Source of the DNA: Phycisphaerae bacterium
GTDB taxonomy: Bacteria; Planctomycetota; Phycisphaerae; UBA1845; Fen-1342
Reading direction: 5' to 3'
NCBI GenBank assembly: GCA_017999985.1
Contig: JAGNKU010000012.1
Location: 62,001 to 126,000 of the forward strand
Length of the DNA stretch: 64,000 nucleotides
Positions 1-8,959 of this stretch are shown here, piece after piece. The notes under the pieces were generated by a model. It saw nothing but the letters and a program-made list of their open reading frames with translations, was not told where the DNA came from and did not search any database. The position numbers and the translations under genes were made by a program. Position 1 is the first letter of the stretch. Each line of letters begins with the position of its first letter.

Positions 1-344
1 CACGCGCGGCACGGTCGGCGCTCGGTGCGCACGACGACGCCGTTTTCGCGGATTTCGACCGTTTCGAAGCGCGTGCCCTGGCAGCGCTGGCACTTGATTC
101 GGCCGGTGCCGTGGCATTCACCGCAGGGACGGTAGCCGCGGCCATCGCAGCCCACTTGTCCGTGGGCGGTACAGGGCAGCAAGGTTGTATGCGGCACGTG
201 CCAGCGGCCCTGACAAACCGGGCACGTGACGCGCCCGCGCCCGTGGCAGCGCTCGCAGGGTGGCCGGCGCAGCGGACCGGTGGACAGACCCACCGCCAGG
301 CAGGTGGCGACCGCCAGACTCAGGAGGTAAGCCAGGTTTCTCAT
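1..344 (-). CDS. Secreted DnaJ-type cysteine-rich zinc-finger protein (partial)
   Basis: Minus-strand gene cut by the left window edge; 114 residues are visible and the C-terminus is missing. The ATG at 344 opens with a hydrophobic stretch (MRNLAYLLSLAVATCLAVGL) that reads as a signal peptide or membrane anchor. It is followed by DnaJ central-domain zinc motifs of the CxxCxGxG kind: CERCHGRGRVTCPVCQG near residues 32-48 and CGECHGTGRIKCQRCQGT near 74-91. No J-domain precedes them, so this is not DnaJ itself. In DnaJ these motifs bind two zinc ions and help substrate binding; a role outside the cytoplasm is inferred from the N-terminus only. The frame stays open to base 1. Confidence 0.7.
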   Translation of the reverse strand, partial: MRNLAYLLSLAVATCLAVGLSTGPLRRPPCERCHGRGRVTCPVCQGRWHVPHTTLLPCTAHGQVGCDGRGYRPCGECHGTGRIKCQRCQGTRFETVEIRENGVVVRTERRPCRA

Positions 345-455
345 CCCGCAGACACCGCTGCTTCGTCGCCGTCCCGCCCCTGCGTACTGGCCCTGGCTTC
401 AGCTCATCCAGGGCGCTGCCAGTATAACCGCCGCGAACGGCTGGACAAGCGCGAA

Positions 456-2303
456 CTATCGGCCGTGGAAGGCCTGTATGTGCGCGGTGAAGCGCGGTCC
501 GTATTCGCGCAGCTTCTGCGCGCCGACCCCGTGCACCGCGCGGAACTCCGCCAGCGTGCGCGGCCGCCGGCGGGCCATGTCGCGTAAGGCGGCGTCGCCG
601 AAGATTACGAACGCGGGCACGCCGCGCTCCGCGGCCAGCGTGCGGCGCAAGGCGCGCAGGCTCTCGTAGAGCGCGCGGTCCACGCCGTCCCACGCGTTGG
701 CCTGCACCTGGGTAGCCTTGACGACGCGCTCCCGTGGCAACGTGAGTCGCACGTGGCGCTCGCCGCGCAGCACGGCCCACGACGTGGCGTTGAGCTTGAG
801 CAGTGGGCGGTCGGTCGTGGTGCGGTCGAGCACGCCTTGTTCGACCAGTTGAAACACGAGGTTGGTCAGTTTCTTCGGGTCCAGCTCGCGCAGCAGACCG
901 AATGTGCTGAGCCGGTCATGACCGAAGGCGCGCACGTTGCGGTCGTTGTTGCCGGTGAGCACCTTGACTATGTGCACGAGGCCGAAACGCTGCTCGACCC
1001 GCGCGACGCACGAGAGGATCTTCTGCGCGATGACCGTTGCTTCCTCGTCGACTTCGCCCTCGTCGAGGCACACGTCGCACGCGCCGCACTTCGCCGCGGC
1101 GTAGGGCTGGCCGAAGTACTCCGACAGCAGCTTGTGCCGGCAGACGTAGCCCGCCGCGTAGGCCCGCATGTGACCCAGCAGCTCCAGCCCGGCGGCAATG
1201 ACCTCCTCGGGCCGGTCGGCGTCGGTGGCGCTCTTGCGGATCAGGCTCTCCCAGCGGATCGCGTCGGCCGCGGAGTAGAGCAGCACGCACTCGGCTTCCA
1301 GTCCGTCGCGTCCGGCGCGGCCCGTCTCCTGCTGGTAGTGCTCGATGGACTTCGGCAGGGCGGCGTGGAGTACGCAGCGCACGTCGCTGCGGTCGATGCC
1401 CATGCCGAACGCGACCGTGGCGACGATGACGTCGAGCTCCTCGCGCGAAAAGCGCTCCTGCGCCAAGCGGCGCTGCTCGGCATCCAGACCCGCGTGGTAG
1501 CACGCGGCGCGGATACCGGCCGTCGCCAGGTGGCGGGCCAGGGTCTCCGTCTCGCGGCGCGTGATGCAATAGACGATCACGGCCTGGTTGGCATGTCGCC
1601 GGACGACCTCCAGCGCCTGCTGCTCGATGTCCAAGCGCGGGATCACGCGATAGACCAGGTTCGGCCGGTCGAACGTGCCGACCAGCACGGCGGGGTGCGC
1701 GAGACGCAACTGCGCCACGATGTCCTGCCGGACGCGCTCGGTTGCGGTCGCGGTGTACGCATGAACGCTCGCGCGCGGGAACCGCTCCTTGAGCACAGCG
1801 AGCTGGCGGTACTCGCGGCGAAAATCGTGGCCCCAGTGGCTGATACAGTGGGCTTCATCGATCGCGAACGCGCGGACCGGCAGCCGGTCGAGCAGCTCGA
1901 AGAAGCCGGGCGTCAACAGGCGTTCGGGCGCGACGAAGACCAGCCGGCAAGCACCCTGGCTGATTTCCCGCTCGATCTCCCGCTGAACGCCGATCGGCAG
2001 CCCGCTATGGAGCGCCGCCGCCGGGTAGCCGCACTGCCGCAGCCCATCCACCTGGTCTTTCATCAGTGAGATCAGCGGGGAAACGACGACGTCGGTGCGG
2101 CCGAGGATGGCGGGCGGAACCTGGTAGCACAGCGATTTCCCGCCGCCGGTGGGGAGCACGACCAGCGAATCGCGCTGCTCGAGACCCGCGCGGATCGCTT
2201 CCTCTTGCAGTGGACGCAGCCGGTCGTAGCCCCAGTACTTGTGCACGGTGGCAAGGATGTCGGGGACCCTGGTTGGCGTGGGCGGCGCGAGCATGATTGC
2301 CAT
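456..2303 (-). CDS. recQ: ATP-dependent DNA helicase RecQ
   Basis: 3'-5' DNA helicase for recombination and replication-fork repair, about 615 aa. Visible in order: Walker A PTGGGKSLCYQ near residue 51, the DEAH box in FAIDEAHCISHWGHDFR, helicase motif VI in QQETGRAGRDG, the RecQ zinc-binding cluster (CRHKLLSEYF then CGACDVC), a winged-helix region, and a C-terminal HRDC domain ending near HGVGAQKLREYG. Length matches the family. Two ATGs (2303 and 2294) are better starts than the upstream in-frame GTG at 2351, which would add 16 residues unlike the family. It is divergent from the oxidoreductase at 2411; the shared gap holds a perfect TTGACA at 2345-2350 but no good -10. Confidence 0.95.
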   Translation of the reverse strand: MAIMLAPPTPTRVPDILATVHKYWGYDRLRPLQEEAIRAGLEQRDSLVVLPTGGGKSLCYQVPPAILGRTDVVVSPLISLMKDQVDGLRQCGYPAAALHSGLPIGVQREIEREISQGACRLVFVAPERLLTPGFFELLDRLPVRAFAIDEAHCISHWGHDFRREYRQLAVLKERFPRASVHAYTATATERVRQDIVAQLRLAHPAVLVGTFDRPNLVYRVIPRLDIEQQALEVVRRHANQAVIVYCITRRETETLARHLATAGIRAACYHAGLDAEQRRLAQERFSREELDVIVATVAFGMGIDRSDVRCVLHAALPKSIEHYQQETGRAGRDGLEAECVLLYSAADAIRWESLIRKSATDADRPEEVIAAGLELLGHMRAYAAGYVCRHKLLSEYFGQPYAAAKCGACDVCLDEGEVDEEATVIAQKILSCVARVEQRFGLVHIVKVLTGNNDRNVRAFGHDRLSTFGLLRELDPKKLTNLVFQLVEQGVLDRTTTDRPLLKLNATSWAVLRGERHVRLTLPRERVVKATQVQANAWDGVDRALYESLRALRRTLAAERGVPAFVIFGDAALRDMARRRPRTLAEFRAVHGVGAQKLREYGPRFTAHIQAFHGR

Positions 2304-2410
2304 GCTAGCATCAGAAGTGCGCTGCGGCCACGCACGGCAGCGGGTTGACACCGGTTGGCGAGCGGTTGAGAGTAGCCGCTGCAGCCGGCGGGCGCGATGG
2401 AGAAAGTCAC

Positions 2411-3424
2411 GTGCAGGCGTATTGCTTTGACGATTTTGGGACCGAGCACCTCAAGCTCAAGGACGTGGAGACTCCGCGACCGGGGCCGGGCCAGGTGGTC
2501 GTCGACGTGCGGGCGCTGAGCCTGAACTACCGCGACCTGCTCGTCGTGCAGGGCCAGTACAACCCGCGGCTGAAGCGGCCGGCGACGCCGATCAGCGACG
2601 GGGCCGGCGTCGTGTCGGCCGTCGGACCGGACGTCACCCGCGTGCGCGTTGGCGACCGCGTCGTGTCGCACTTCGTCGCCGACTGGCTGGACGGGCCGTT
2701 TCACGAGCGCTACGTGACCACCACACTCGGTACGCCGGGCGCGGGGCTCGCGGCCGAGCAGGCGTTGTTGCCGGCCGAGGCGGTGCTGCCGATCCCGGCC
2801 GGCTATGACTTCGCGCAGGCGGCCACGTTGCCGATCGCGGCGTTGACGGCATGGAGTGCGCTCATCACTGTCGGCGCCGTGCAGCCCGGGCAGACGGTGC
2901 TGACGCTGGGGACGGGCGGCGTTGCGATTTTCACCGTGCAGCTCGCGCGGGGGTTGGGTGCGCGGGTCATCATCACCAGCAGCCGCAACGACAAGCTGGA
3001 GCGTGCGCGGCAACTCGGGGCGGACCACACGATCAACTATCGCGAAACGCCGGAGTGGGATCAGGCGGTCCGCGAACTGACCGGCGGCGCGGGCGTGGAC
3101 CTGACCGTCGAGACGGTGGGGCCGGGGACGCTGGACCGGTCGATGAAGGCCACGCGGGCCGGCGGCCGGATCGCATTGCTGGGCGCGCTGACCGGTCGCC
3201 AAGGTCCCGTGACGACCGGCCTGATCCTGATGAAACGGCTGCGGATCGAAGGGATCATGGTGGACTCGCGGGCGGCGTTCGAGCAGATGAACCGCTTTCT
3301 GGCAACGCATCACATCGAGCCGGTGATCGATCGGCGGTTCGCGTTCGCGCAATTGCCAGAGGCGTTTCGCTGCCTGGCGGCTGGCGAGCATTTCGGCAAG
3401 ATCGTGGTGACGGTCGCGGCGTAA
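2411..3424 (+). CDS. NAD(P)-dependent quinone-oxidoreductase/MDR-type alcohol dehydrogenase
   Basis: Medium-chain dehydrogenase/reductase of about 337 aa. The N-terminal GroES-like part carries LSLNYRDLLVVQGQY and GDGAGVVSAVG; the Rossmann part has LTLGTGGVAIFTVQLARG and LGADHTINYRE, typical of the quinone oxidoreductase branch. The structural zinc Cys cluster of classical alcohol dehydrogenases is not visible. I place the start at GTG 2411, preceded by GGAGAAA, because family similarity begins at QAYCFDDFG; the longer TTG start at 2345 adds an Ala/Gly-rich stretch. The stop lies four bases before tsaD, suggesting co-transcription. The physiological substrate cannot be read from sequence. Confidence 0.85.
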   Translation: MQAYCFDDFGTEHLKLKDVETPRPGPGQVVVDVRALSLNYRDLLVVQGQYNPRLKRPATPISDGAGVVSAVGPDVTRVRVGDRVVSHFVADWLDGPFHERYVTTTLGTPGAGLAAEQALLPAEAVLPIPAGYDFAQAATLPIAALTAWSALITVGAVQPGQTVLTLGTGGVAIFTVQLARGLGARVIITSSRNDKLERARQLGADHTINYRETPEWDQAVRELTGGAGVDLTVETVGPGTLDRSMKATRAGGRIALLGALTGRQGPVTTGLILMKRLRIEGIMVDSRAAFEQMNRFLATHHIEPVIDRRFAFAQLPEAFRCLAAGEHFGKIVVTVAA

Positions 3425-3428
3425 CGGC

Positions 3429-4487
3429 ATGGCAGGCACGGGCACGATCCTCGGCATCGAGACTTCCTGCGACGAGACGTCGGCCGCGGTGGTTGTCGGC
3501 GGCCGGGAAGTGCGCAGCAACCTGGTCAGCTCGCAAGTGCCGCTGCACGCGAAGTACGGGGGGGTCGTGCCGGAGATTGCCTCGCGGGCACACATTGAGC
3601 AGATCCGCCCGATCGTGGAGGAAGCGCTCGCCGCCGCCAAGGTCGGCTACGCCGCCGTCGACGCAATTGCCGTGACGGCGGGGCCAGGCCTGGTGGGCTC
3701 GCTGCTGATTGGCGTGACGGCGGCGAAGACGCTGGCGCTGACCTGCGATCGGCCGCTCGTCGCGGTGGATCACATCGAGGCGCACGCGACGAGCGCGGCG
3801 CTGCTGAGCGAGACGCCGCCGTGGCCGGCCGTGGCCCTCGTGGTGAGCGGTGGGCACACGTCGCTTTACCTGGTGCGCGACTTCTTCGACATCGAGCTGC
3901 TCGGGCAAACGGTGGACGATGCGGCGGGCGAGGCGTTCGACAAGGTGGCGGCGATCCTGGAGCTGGGGTACCCGGGCGGGCCGGTGATCGATCGCGTGGC
4001 CCGCGACGGGAACCCGAAGGCGATCCGTTTCCCGCGCACCTGGCTGAAGAAGCCGCACTTCGATTTCTCGTTCAGCGGCCTCAAGACGGCGGTGCTCTAC
4101 CATGTTTACGGCGCGGGGCAGAAGTACGGCTCGGTCGCGCACCTGAGTCCCGGGGAACTGGCGGACGTCGCGGCGAGCTTTCAGGCGGCGCTCGTGCAGA
4201 CGCTGGCGACCAAGACGGTGGCGGCGGCGCGGCACACGGGCGTGTCGCACGTGGTGGTCGGTGGCGGTGTGGCGACGAATTCGGCCTTGCGCGCCGAGCT
4301 GCAGGCCGCGTGCACGCCGGCCGGCCTGCAATTGCACCTCACCCCGCTGGAGTATTGCACGGACAACGCGGCGATGGTGGCGGCCCTCGGATATCGCCGC
4401 TGGCAGCGGGGTGACGTGGCGGATTTGTGGCTGGAGCCGCGGGCGGGGTTGTTGCGACCGCCGCTGCGGCGTGACGCGCGCGCATAG
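3429..4487 (+). CDS. tsaD: tRNA N6-adenosine threonylcarbamoyltransferase TsaD
   Basis: Transfers threonylcarbamoyl from TC-AMP to A37 of ANN-decoding tRNAs, working with TsaB and TsaE (neither seen here). The 352-residue protein shows the family signature GIETSCDETSAAVV at residues 7-20, the metal-binding HIEAHATSA, and the nucleotide-fold motifs VVSGGHTSLYLV and DDAAGEAFDKVAAILELGYPGGP. A late GGGVATNSALR and the metal Asp in YCTDNAAMVA are also present. Length is normal. It starts four bases after the MDR oxidoreductase and is followed 21 bp later by the xylulokinase-type gene, so the three probably share a transcript. Confidence 0.97.
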   Translation: MAGTGTILGIETSCDETSAAVVVGGREVRSNLVSSQVPLHAKYGGVVPEIASRAHIEQIRPIVEEALAAAKVGYAAVDAIAVTAGPGLVGSLLIGVTAAKTLALTCDRPLVAVDHIEAHATSAALLSETPPWPAVALVVSGGHTSLYLVRDFFDIELLGQTVDDAAGEAFDKVAAILELGYPGGPVIDRVARDGNPKAIRFPRTWLKKPHFDFSFSGLKTAVLYHVYGAGQKYGSVAHLSPGELADVAASFQAALVQTLATKTVAAARHTGVSHVVVGGGVATNSALRAELQAACTPAGLQLHLTPLEYCTDNAAMVAALGYRRWQRGDVADLWLEPRAGLLRPPLRRDARA

Positions 4488-4508
4488 CGCTGGGCATTGG
4501 AGACACAG

Positions 4509-6038
4509 ATGGCGGAGCACTATCTCGGCGTCGATATCGGCACGAGCGGGACGAAGGCACTGCTGCTGGAGGCGGGCGGGCGCGTCCGGGCGACGGCGAC
4601 GGTGTCCCATCCGAGCCTGTTCCCGCGGCCCGGGTGGTCCGAGCAGCGGCCGGATGACTGGTGGCGGTCGGCGTGTGCGGCGATCAAGCTTGCGCTGCGC
4701 AAGGGCCGCGTCAGCCGCGACGACGTGGCGGGTGTCGGCCTGTCCGGCCAGATGCACGGCAGCGTGTTTCTCGACGCGCATGGGCGCGTGCTGTGCAACG
4801 CCCTGCTCTGGAACGACCAGCGGACCGGCGCGGAGTGCGTGGAGCTGGAGCGCCGGGCCGGCGGGCGCGAGGAGCTGATTCGCCTGGTCCGCAATCCGGC
4901 TCTCACGGGCTACCAGGCGCCGAAGATCCTCTGGCTGCGGGCGCATCAGCCGAAACTGTTCAACCGCGTGCGGGCGGTGCTGCTGCCGAAGGACTACATC
5001 AACTTCCGCCTCACCGGCGTGTTGAACAGTGATGTCTCGGACGCTTCGGGGACGCTGCTCTTCGATGTCGCCAACCGACGGTGGTCCACGGAGCTCATGC
5101 GCCGCCTGGAGTTGGAGCCAGCGTTATTCCCAGCGGTCGACGAATCGTGTGCCATCATCGGGGCGGTGACGGCCATCGCGGCGCGGGCGACCGGCCTGCG
5201 CGCGGGAACGCCGGTCGTCGCGGGCGCCGGCGATCAGGCGGCGGCGGCGGTGGGGACGGGTGTCGTGCGCCCCGGAATCGTCTCGGCGACGATGGGGACC
5301 AGCGGCGTCGTGTTCGCGCACAGTGCCACGCCGGTGCCGAACGATGCGGGTCTGCTGCAGTCCTTCTGCCATGCGGTGCCCGGCGCGTGGTGCGTGTTTG
5401 GCTGCATGCTCTCGGCGGGCGGGAGCCTGCAATGGGCGCGCGAGGTGCTGTACGCGGACCGGCTGGCGGCGGCCAGGACCGACGCGGCGCGCGACGCCAT
5501 TTACACGGCGATGATTGCGGAGGCGGCCAGGACCGACGGCGACGATGCGCTGGTTTTCCACCCGTACTTGACGGGTGAGCGGTGCCCGTATGCGCACCCG
5601 CACGCGCGGGCCGCGTTCGTCGGACTGACGCGCAGCCACGGGCGCGGAGCGCTGGTCCGTGCCGTGCTCGAGGGCATCACGCTGGGCATGGGGCGGCAGA
5701 TCGAGCTCATGCGCGGCCTGGGTGTGCCATTGCGCGAGGTGCGTCTCGGTGGCGGCGGTGCCCGCAACGCCTGGTGGCGGCAGTTGCAGGCGGACGTCTA
5801 CGGCTGTCGGTGCGTGGCGATGCGCTCGGAGGAAGGCTCGGCCCTGGGCGCGGCACTGCTCGCAGCGGTCGGCGGCGGCAGGTTCCGAACCGTGGCAGCG
5901 GCGAGTCGCGTCGCGGCGCAGGTGCGCGCGGTGCACAAGCCGGTCGCGGCGCGGACCCGCCGCTATGCGGTGCTGGCGGCGCGGCTGCGGACGACATATG
6001 AAACACTGGAGCCGCTCTACTGCGGAGCGGAAGGGTAG
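4509..6038 (+). CDS. xylB: FGGY-family carbohydrate kinase, xylulokinase type
   Basis: Phosphorylates a sugar, most likely D-xylulose, feeding the pentose phosphate pathway. About 509 aa. The N-terminal FGGY domain begins GVDIGTSGTKALL; GLSGQMHGSVFLD is the xylulokinase substrate loop with the MHG motif; LWNDQRT and LPKDYINFRLTG follow. The C-terminal ATPase domain has GAGDQAAAAVGTG, YLTGERCPY and GGGARNAWWRQLQADV. The MHG and GERCPY motifs favour xylulokinase over glycerol kinase, but ribulokinase-like specificity cannot be excluded by eye. I use ATG 4509 rather than TTG 4497 because the beta strand of the kinase fold starts directly after it. No xylose isomerase is nearby. Confidence 0.88.
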   Translation: MAEHYLGVDIGTSGTKALLLEAGGRVRATATVSHPSLFPRPGWSEQRPDDWWRSACAAIKLALRKGRVSRDDVAGVGLSGQMHGSVFLDAHGRVLCNALLWNDQRTGAECVELERRAGGREELIRLVRNPALTGYQAPKILWLRAHQPKLFNRVRAVLLPKDYINFRLTGVLNSDVSDASGTLLFDVANRRWSTELMRRLELEPALFPAVDESCAIIGAVTAIAARATGLRAGTPVVAGAGDQAAAAVGTGVVRPGIVSATMGTSGVVFAHSATPVPNDAGLLQSFCHAVPGAWCVFGCMLSAGGSLQWAREVLYADRLAAARTDAARDAIYTAMIAEAARTDGDDALVFHPYLTGERCPYAHPHARAAFVGLTRSHGRGALVRAVLEGITLGMGRQIELMRGLGVPLREVRLGGGGARNAWWRQLQADVYGCRCVAMRSEEGSALGAALLAAVGGGRFRTVAAASRVAAQVRAVHKPVAARTRRYAVLAARLRTTYETLEPLYCGAEG

Positions 6039-6098
6039 TGTTGCACCTTGGGATTACTTCCGTACGGGCGGTACGAGCATCTTGCCCGTTCCGGATGG

Positions 6099-6149
6099 GT
6101 GGTACGGGCAGCCTGCTCGTGGCTGTGACGGGCGAGACGCCCGTACCAC
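6099..6149. repeat. Inverted-repeat element in the xylB-birA gap
   Basis: An 11-bp perfect inverted repeat (GTGGTACGGGC at 6099-6109 and its complement at 6139-6149) lies in the 151-bp gap between the kinase and birA genes. Further copies of TACGGGC/GCCCGT occur from 6062 to 6089 (CGTACGGGCGGTACGAGC, CTTGCCCGTT) and inside the loop (GACGGGCGAGACGCCCGT). The arrangement looks like a REP/MITE-style palindromic unit rather than a terminator, since no T-run follows. Dispersal over the genome is inferred, because no second full copy is in this window. Confidence 0.5.
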
Positions 6150-6189
6150 GCAGGCAGGAGGCACCACTCGGCCGAAAGAGCGCACCGCC

Positions 6190-7008
6190 ATGTCCGCGCC
6201 ACACCGACCATTGACGAGTGCCGACCTGCTGTCGCAGGGCCCGCTCCGGCGGCTCGGGCGGCGCGTGTTCCTGCACGACACGCTCGATAGCACGAATCGG
6301 TTTCTGCTGGACCATGCGGCCGATGCGGGCGACGGGGCGGTCGCGTGCGCGGAGTCGCAGAGCGCCGGCCGCGGCCGACTCGGACGTCGCTGGGAGGCGC
6401 CGCGTGGCTCGTCCGTGTTGCTGAGCGTGCTGTTGCACGAGCCGGCGGACACGCCGCTGCTTTCGCAGGGCGCGCTCCTGGCGTCCGTCGCGGCATGTGA
6501 GGCGGTCGCCGCCGCCACGGATTGCAGCCCGGTCGTGCGCTGGCCGAACGACGTGGTGCTGAACGGCCGCAAGCTGGGAGGTGTGCTGGCGGAGTCGTGT
6601 GCGCTGCGGACGGCGGAGGGCGCGGCGCGCCGGGCGGTGGTGATCGGGATCGGCCTGAACTGCCTGCAGCAGCGGGGGCACTTTGCCGGCGAGTTCGCGG
6701 ACCGTGCGACGTCGCTCGAGTGCGAGTCGCGCCACGCCGTGGATCGGGCGCTGGTCGCGGGGCATCTGCTCGCGCGGCTGGATACGTGGCTGGCCATGTG
6801 CAACGTCGTGGAAGGCGGCTGGCAGCGCATGCGCACGACCTGGCGCAAACATTGCGAGGACATCGGCACGCGCGTCACGCTCGAACACGATGGCCGAACT
6901 TTCGCTGGCACAGCGCTGGATCTCGACGACCAGGGCGATCTGATTGTGCAACTGGACCACGGGGGAAGGAGACACTTTGCCGCCACGACCACGACGCGCG
7001 CCGGGTAG
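6190..7008 (+). CDS. birA: Biotin--[acetyl-CoA carboxylase] ligase (BirA catalytic type, no HTH)
   Basis: Activates biotin with ATP and attaches it to the carboxyl-carrier lysine of biotin enzymes. The ATG at 6190 gives 272 aa starting with a short lead and then the BPL/LplA catalytic domain: LDSTNRFLLDHAADAGDG, the biotin/AMP loop ESQSAGRGRLGRRWEAP, RWPNDVVLNGRKLGGVL and IGIGLNCLQ. The small C-terminal BPL_C domain follows (RVTLEHDGRTFAGTALDLDD). There is no N-terminal helix-turn-helix, so it should not be a biotin-operon repressor. The last 32 bp overlap the next gene. Confidence 0.92.
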   Translation: MSAPHRPLTSADLLSQGPLRRLGRRVFLHDTLDSTNRFLLDHAADAGDGAVACAESQSAGRGRLGRRWEAPRGSSVLLSVLLHEPADTPLLSQGALLASVAACEAVAAATDCSPVVRWPNDVVLNGRKLGGVLAESCALRTAEGAARRAVVIGIGLNCLQQRGHFAGEFADRATSLECESRHAVDRALVAGHLLARLDTWLAMCNVVEGGWQRMRTTWRKHCEDIGTRVTLEHDGRTFAGTALDLDDQGDLIVQLDHGGRRHFAATTTTRAG

Positions 7009-8848
7009 GTCCGGGCCTTCCAACGCTGCGGGTCCCACGACCGCCACGGCGGGCGCGCAGGTCACCGTCTGCGCGGCTCTGTGTGCCCTCGCGGCCGCGA
7101 CCGGCGTGGTGCGCGTGCTCGGCGAGCTCACCGAGCAGTTGAACACCGCGCGAGCCGCGGTCGGCTACGGCGGTGCCGCGATTTGCATCGGAGCCTTCTT
7201 CGGGCTGGTGGTTCCGCGGCGGATCATCCGGCGGCGGCTCGGTGGCGAGGCCGATTCCCACGGTGGTGCCGGCCCGGGCGTGCGGTTTGAATTCGCCGCG
7301 ACGCTCGCGGGCGTGCTGATCCTGTGCCTGGCCCTGGTCTGGACGGGGCTGCTCGGTCTGGCGTCGGGATTGGAAAGTTACCGCATCCTGCTCACGCACC
7401 GGTTTGTCCACCCGCCGGGCGTCACGCGCCTGCTGTTGGTGGCGCCGGTTGGCCTGGGACTGGCGCTGCTCGGGGCCGCCGGAAGCACCCTGCTGGTGGC
7501 GCTGCATGGGTGGCTGCGACTGCTGCAAAAAGACCCGGCTGGCGTGACGCGCCTCTGGATGGCGATGCTGGCTGCGATGGCGCTTGGAGCTGGGCTCGCG
7601 GCGTGGCTGCCGCAGCGGTCGGTGCTGAATCTCACGACACTGCTGGCGACCTTCGGGGCCGCACTGGTCGCGGTTGGCCGCCGGAGCCCGGGGCGCGCCG
7701 CCGTGGACGTCCAGCACACCCCGCACATCGGGCCAAGCGCACTCGCCGCGCCGCTTGGCAGCGTGGCACTGGTCTCGCTCTCGACCGGTGCAGGCGCGAC
7801 GGCAGACGCGGTGGACAGCTTTGTTTCGGCGGGCACGCTCGGTTGGGGTTTGCTGCTGCTGGTCGGTGCCGCGCTGCTCGGGTTGCTGGGCACGCGCGTC
7901 GCGCGGCGGGTCGCGCTTGGCGCGGACTTGGCGGTTCCGCTGCTTCTGCTGGCGAGCGGTGTCGCCTGGAGCCTGCCGTACCGCCCGGGCGCGGGGGCCG
8001 GCCGCCTGGCGCTGCTGGGCCTGCTGGCGGCGGCGTGCGTGGTGCTGGTCGGGCGGCGCATCGCAAACGTCGCCGGGCGCATTCAGCCCGCCGTGGCCTG
8101 GCTGGGAGCGGCGGTGACGGCGGGGCTCGGAGTCGGGTTCGCACTGACATCCCTATGGCTGCGTGCACACGCGGTGTCCGGCGTGGCCGGCGCGTCCGCG
8201 TTGGTGATGGCCGTGGCGGCCGGGCTCAGCCTGTGCATATCACGCACGGTGTCGCGACCGTTGCGGCGGTGGGGAATGGCTGTGATCGCACTCTGGTTCA
8301 TCGGGCTGCTGACTGGAATGCGCATCTGGTTTCCCCAGGACGCGTCGACCTTGTCGACGTCGGACCCGGGGCCGGCGACGCAGGTTGGGCGTCGCCTGCT
8401 TGGGGGCGCGGATGCGCGCGCGACCATGGTGTATGCCGAGCGCGGCGGCACCGATCGGAGCCGGCCCATCGCGGGTGATGTGGACCTTGGGGGGCCGCGC
8501 TGGGATGTGGTTGTGGTGGCGGCCGAGCCGGGGGGCTTCGCGCTGGGCTCCGAACGCGCCGGGCAGTTGCTGCGCCGCTGCCACCGGGCCCTGCGGCCGG
8601 GCGGGCGGCTGTTCATCGAATTGCCGGCCGAGGATCTTGTCACCGCGGTCTTCCGGCGGCGACCCCGCAGCACGGCGCACGTCCTGCGGGTGTGCGGCGC
8701 GGCGACAGAGTACGCGGCGCTGCTCATCGGCGACGACGCGCGCCTGTGGCTCGAGCAGCGGCCGGTGCCAACTGGCTTCGTCACGCGCCTGGCGCCGGTG
8801 CGCGGCGCGGACGAAATCCCGGCGCTGCTCAACGATACCCAACCTTGA
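6977..8848 (+). CDS. Polytopic membrane protein with C-terminal methyltransferase/spermidine-synthase-like region
   Basis: About 623 aa. I choose TTG 6977 because a strong GGAAGGAG lies six bases upstream; it overlaps birA by 32 bp. Roughly the first 440 residues are many hydrophobic, Ala/Leu/Gly-rich segments, for example VTVCAALCALAAATGVVRVL, LLLVGAALLGLLGTRVA and SALVMAVAAGLSLCI. The last ~150 residues are soluble: WDVVVVAAEPG and LLRRCHRALRPGGRLFIELP recall the late strands of a class I methyltransferase or the membrane-fused spermidine synthases. The SAM-binding GxGxG loop is not recognisable, so activity is doubtful. Family not identified; function unknown. Confidence 0.6.
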   Translation: MPPRPRRAPGRSGPSNAAGPTTATAGAQVTVCAALCALAAATGVVRVLGELTEQLNTARAAVGYGGAAICIGAFFGLVVPRRIIRRRLGGEADSHGGAGPGVRFEFAATLAGVLILCLALVWTGLLGLASGLESYRILLTHRFVHPPGVTRLLLVAPVGLGLALLGAAGSTLLVALHGWLRLLQKDPAGVTRLWMAMLAAMALGAGLAAWLPQRSVLNLTTLLATFGAALVAVGRRSPGRAAVDVQHTPHIGPSALAAPLGSVALVSLSTGAGATADAVDSFVSAGTLGWGLLLLVGAALLGLLGTRVARRVALGADLAVPLLLLASGVAWSLPYRPGAGAGRLALLGLLAAACVVLVGRRIANVAGRIQPAVAWLGAAVTAGLGVGFALTSLWLRAHAVSGVAGASALVMAVAAGLSLCISRTVSRPLRRWGMAVIALWFIGLLTGMRIWFPQDASTLSTSDPGPATQVGRRLLGGADARATMVYAERGGTDRSRPIAGDVDLGGPRWDVVVVAAEPGGFALGSERAGQLLRRCHRALRPGGRLFIELPAEDLVTAVFRRRPRSTAHVLRVCGAATEYAALLIGDDARLWLEQRPVPTGFVTRLAPVRGADEIPALLNDTQP

Positions 8849-8959
8849 TTGCGGGGCCGTGCTCAGTCGACGCGTAGCCAAGTCGGGGCTAGTTCGTTAC
8901 GCTCTGGGATCAACGGCTGCGACCCACGCGCCTCGCCGCCGGACAAGGAAGGAGACTGC

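Noticed and set aside
2345..2373. TTGACA upstream of the MDR gene as a full promoter
   Set aside because: The -35 box is perfect, but the base run at the -10 position (GAGAGT) does not resemble a -10 box.
3255..4946. 563-aa minus-strand frame opposite tsaD and xylB
   Set aside because: Both plus-strand genes carry family signatures over the whole stretch; the minus frame has none.
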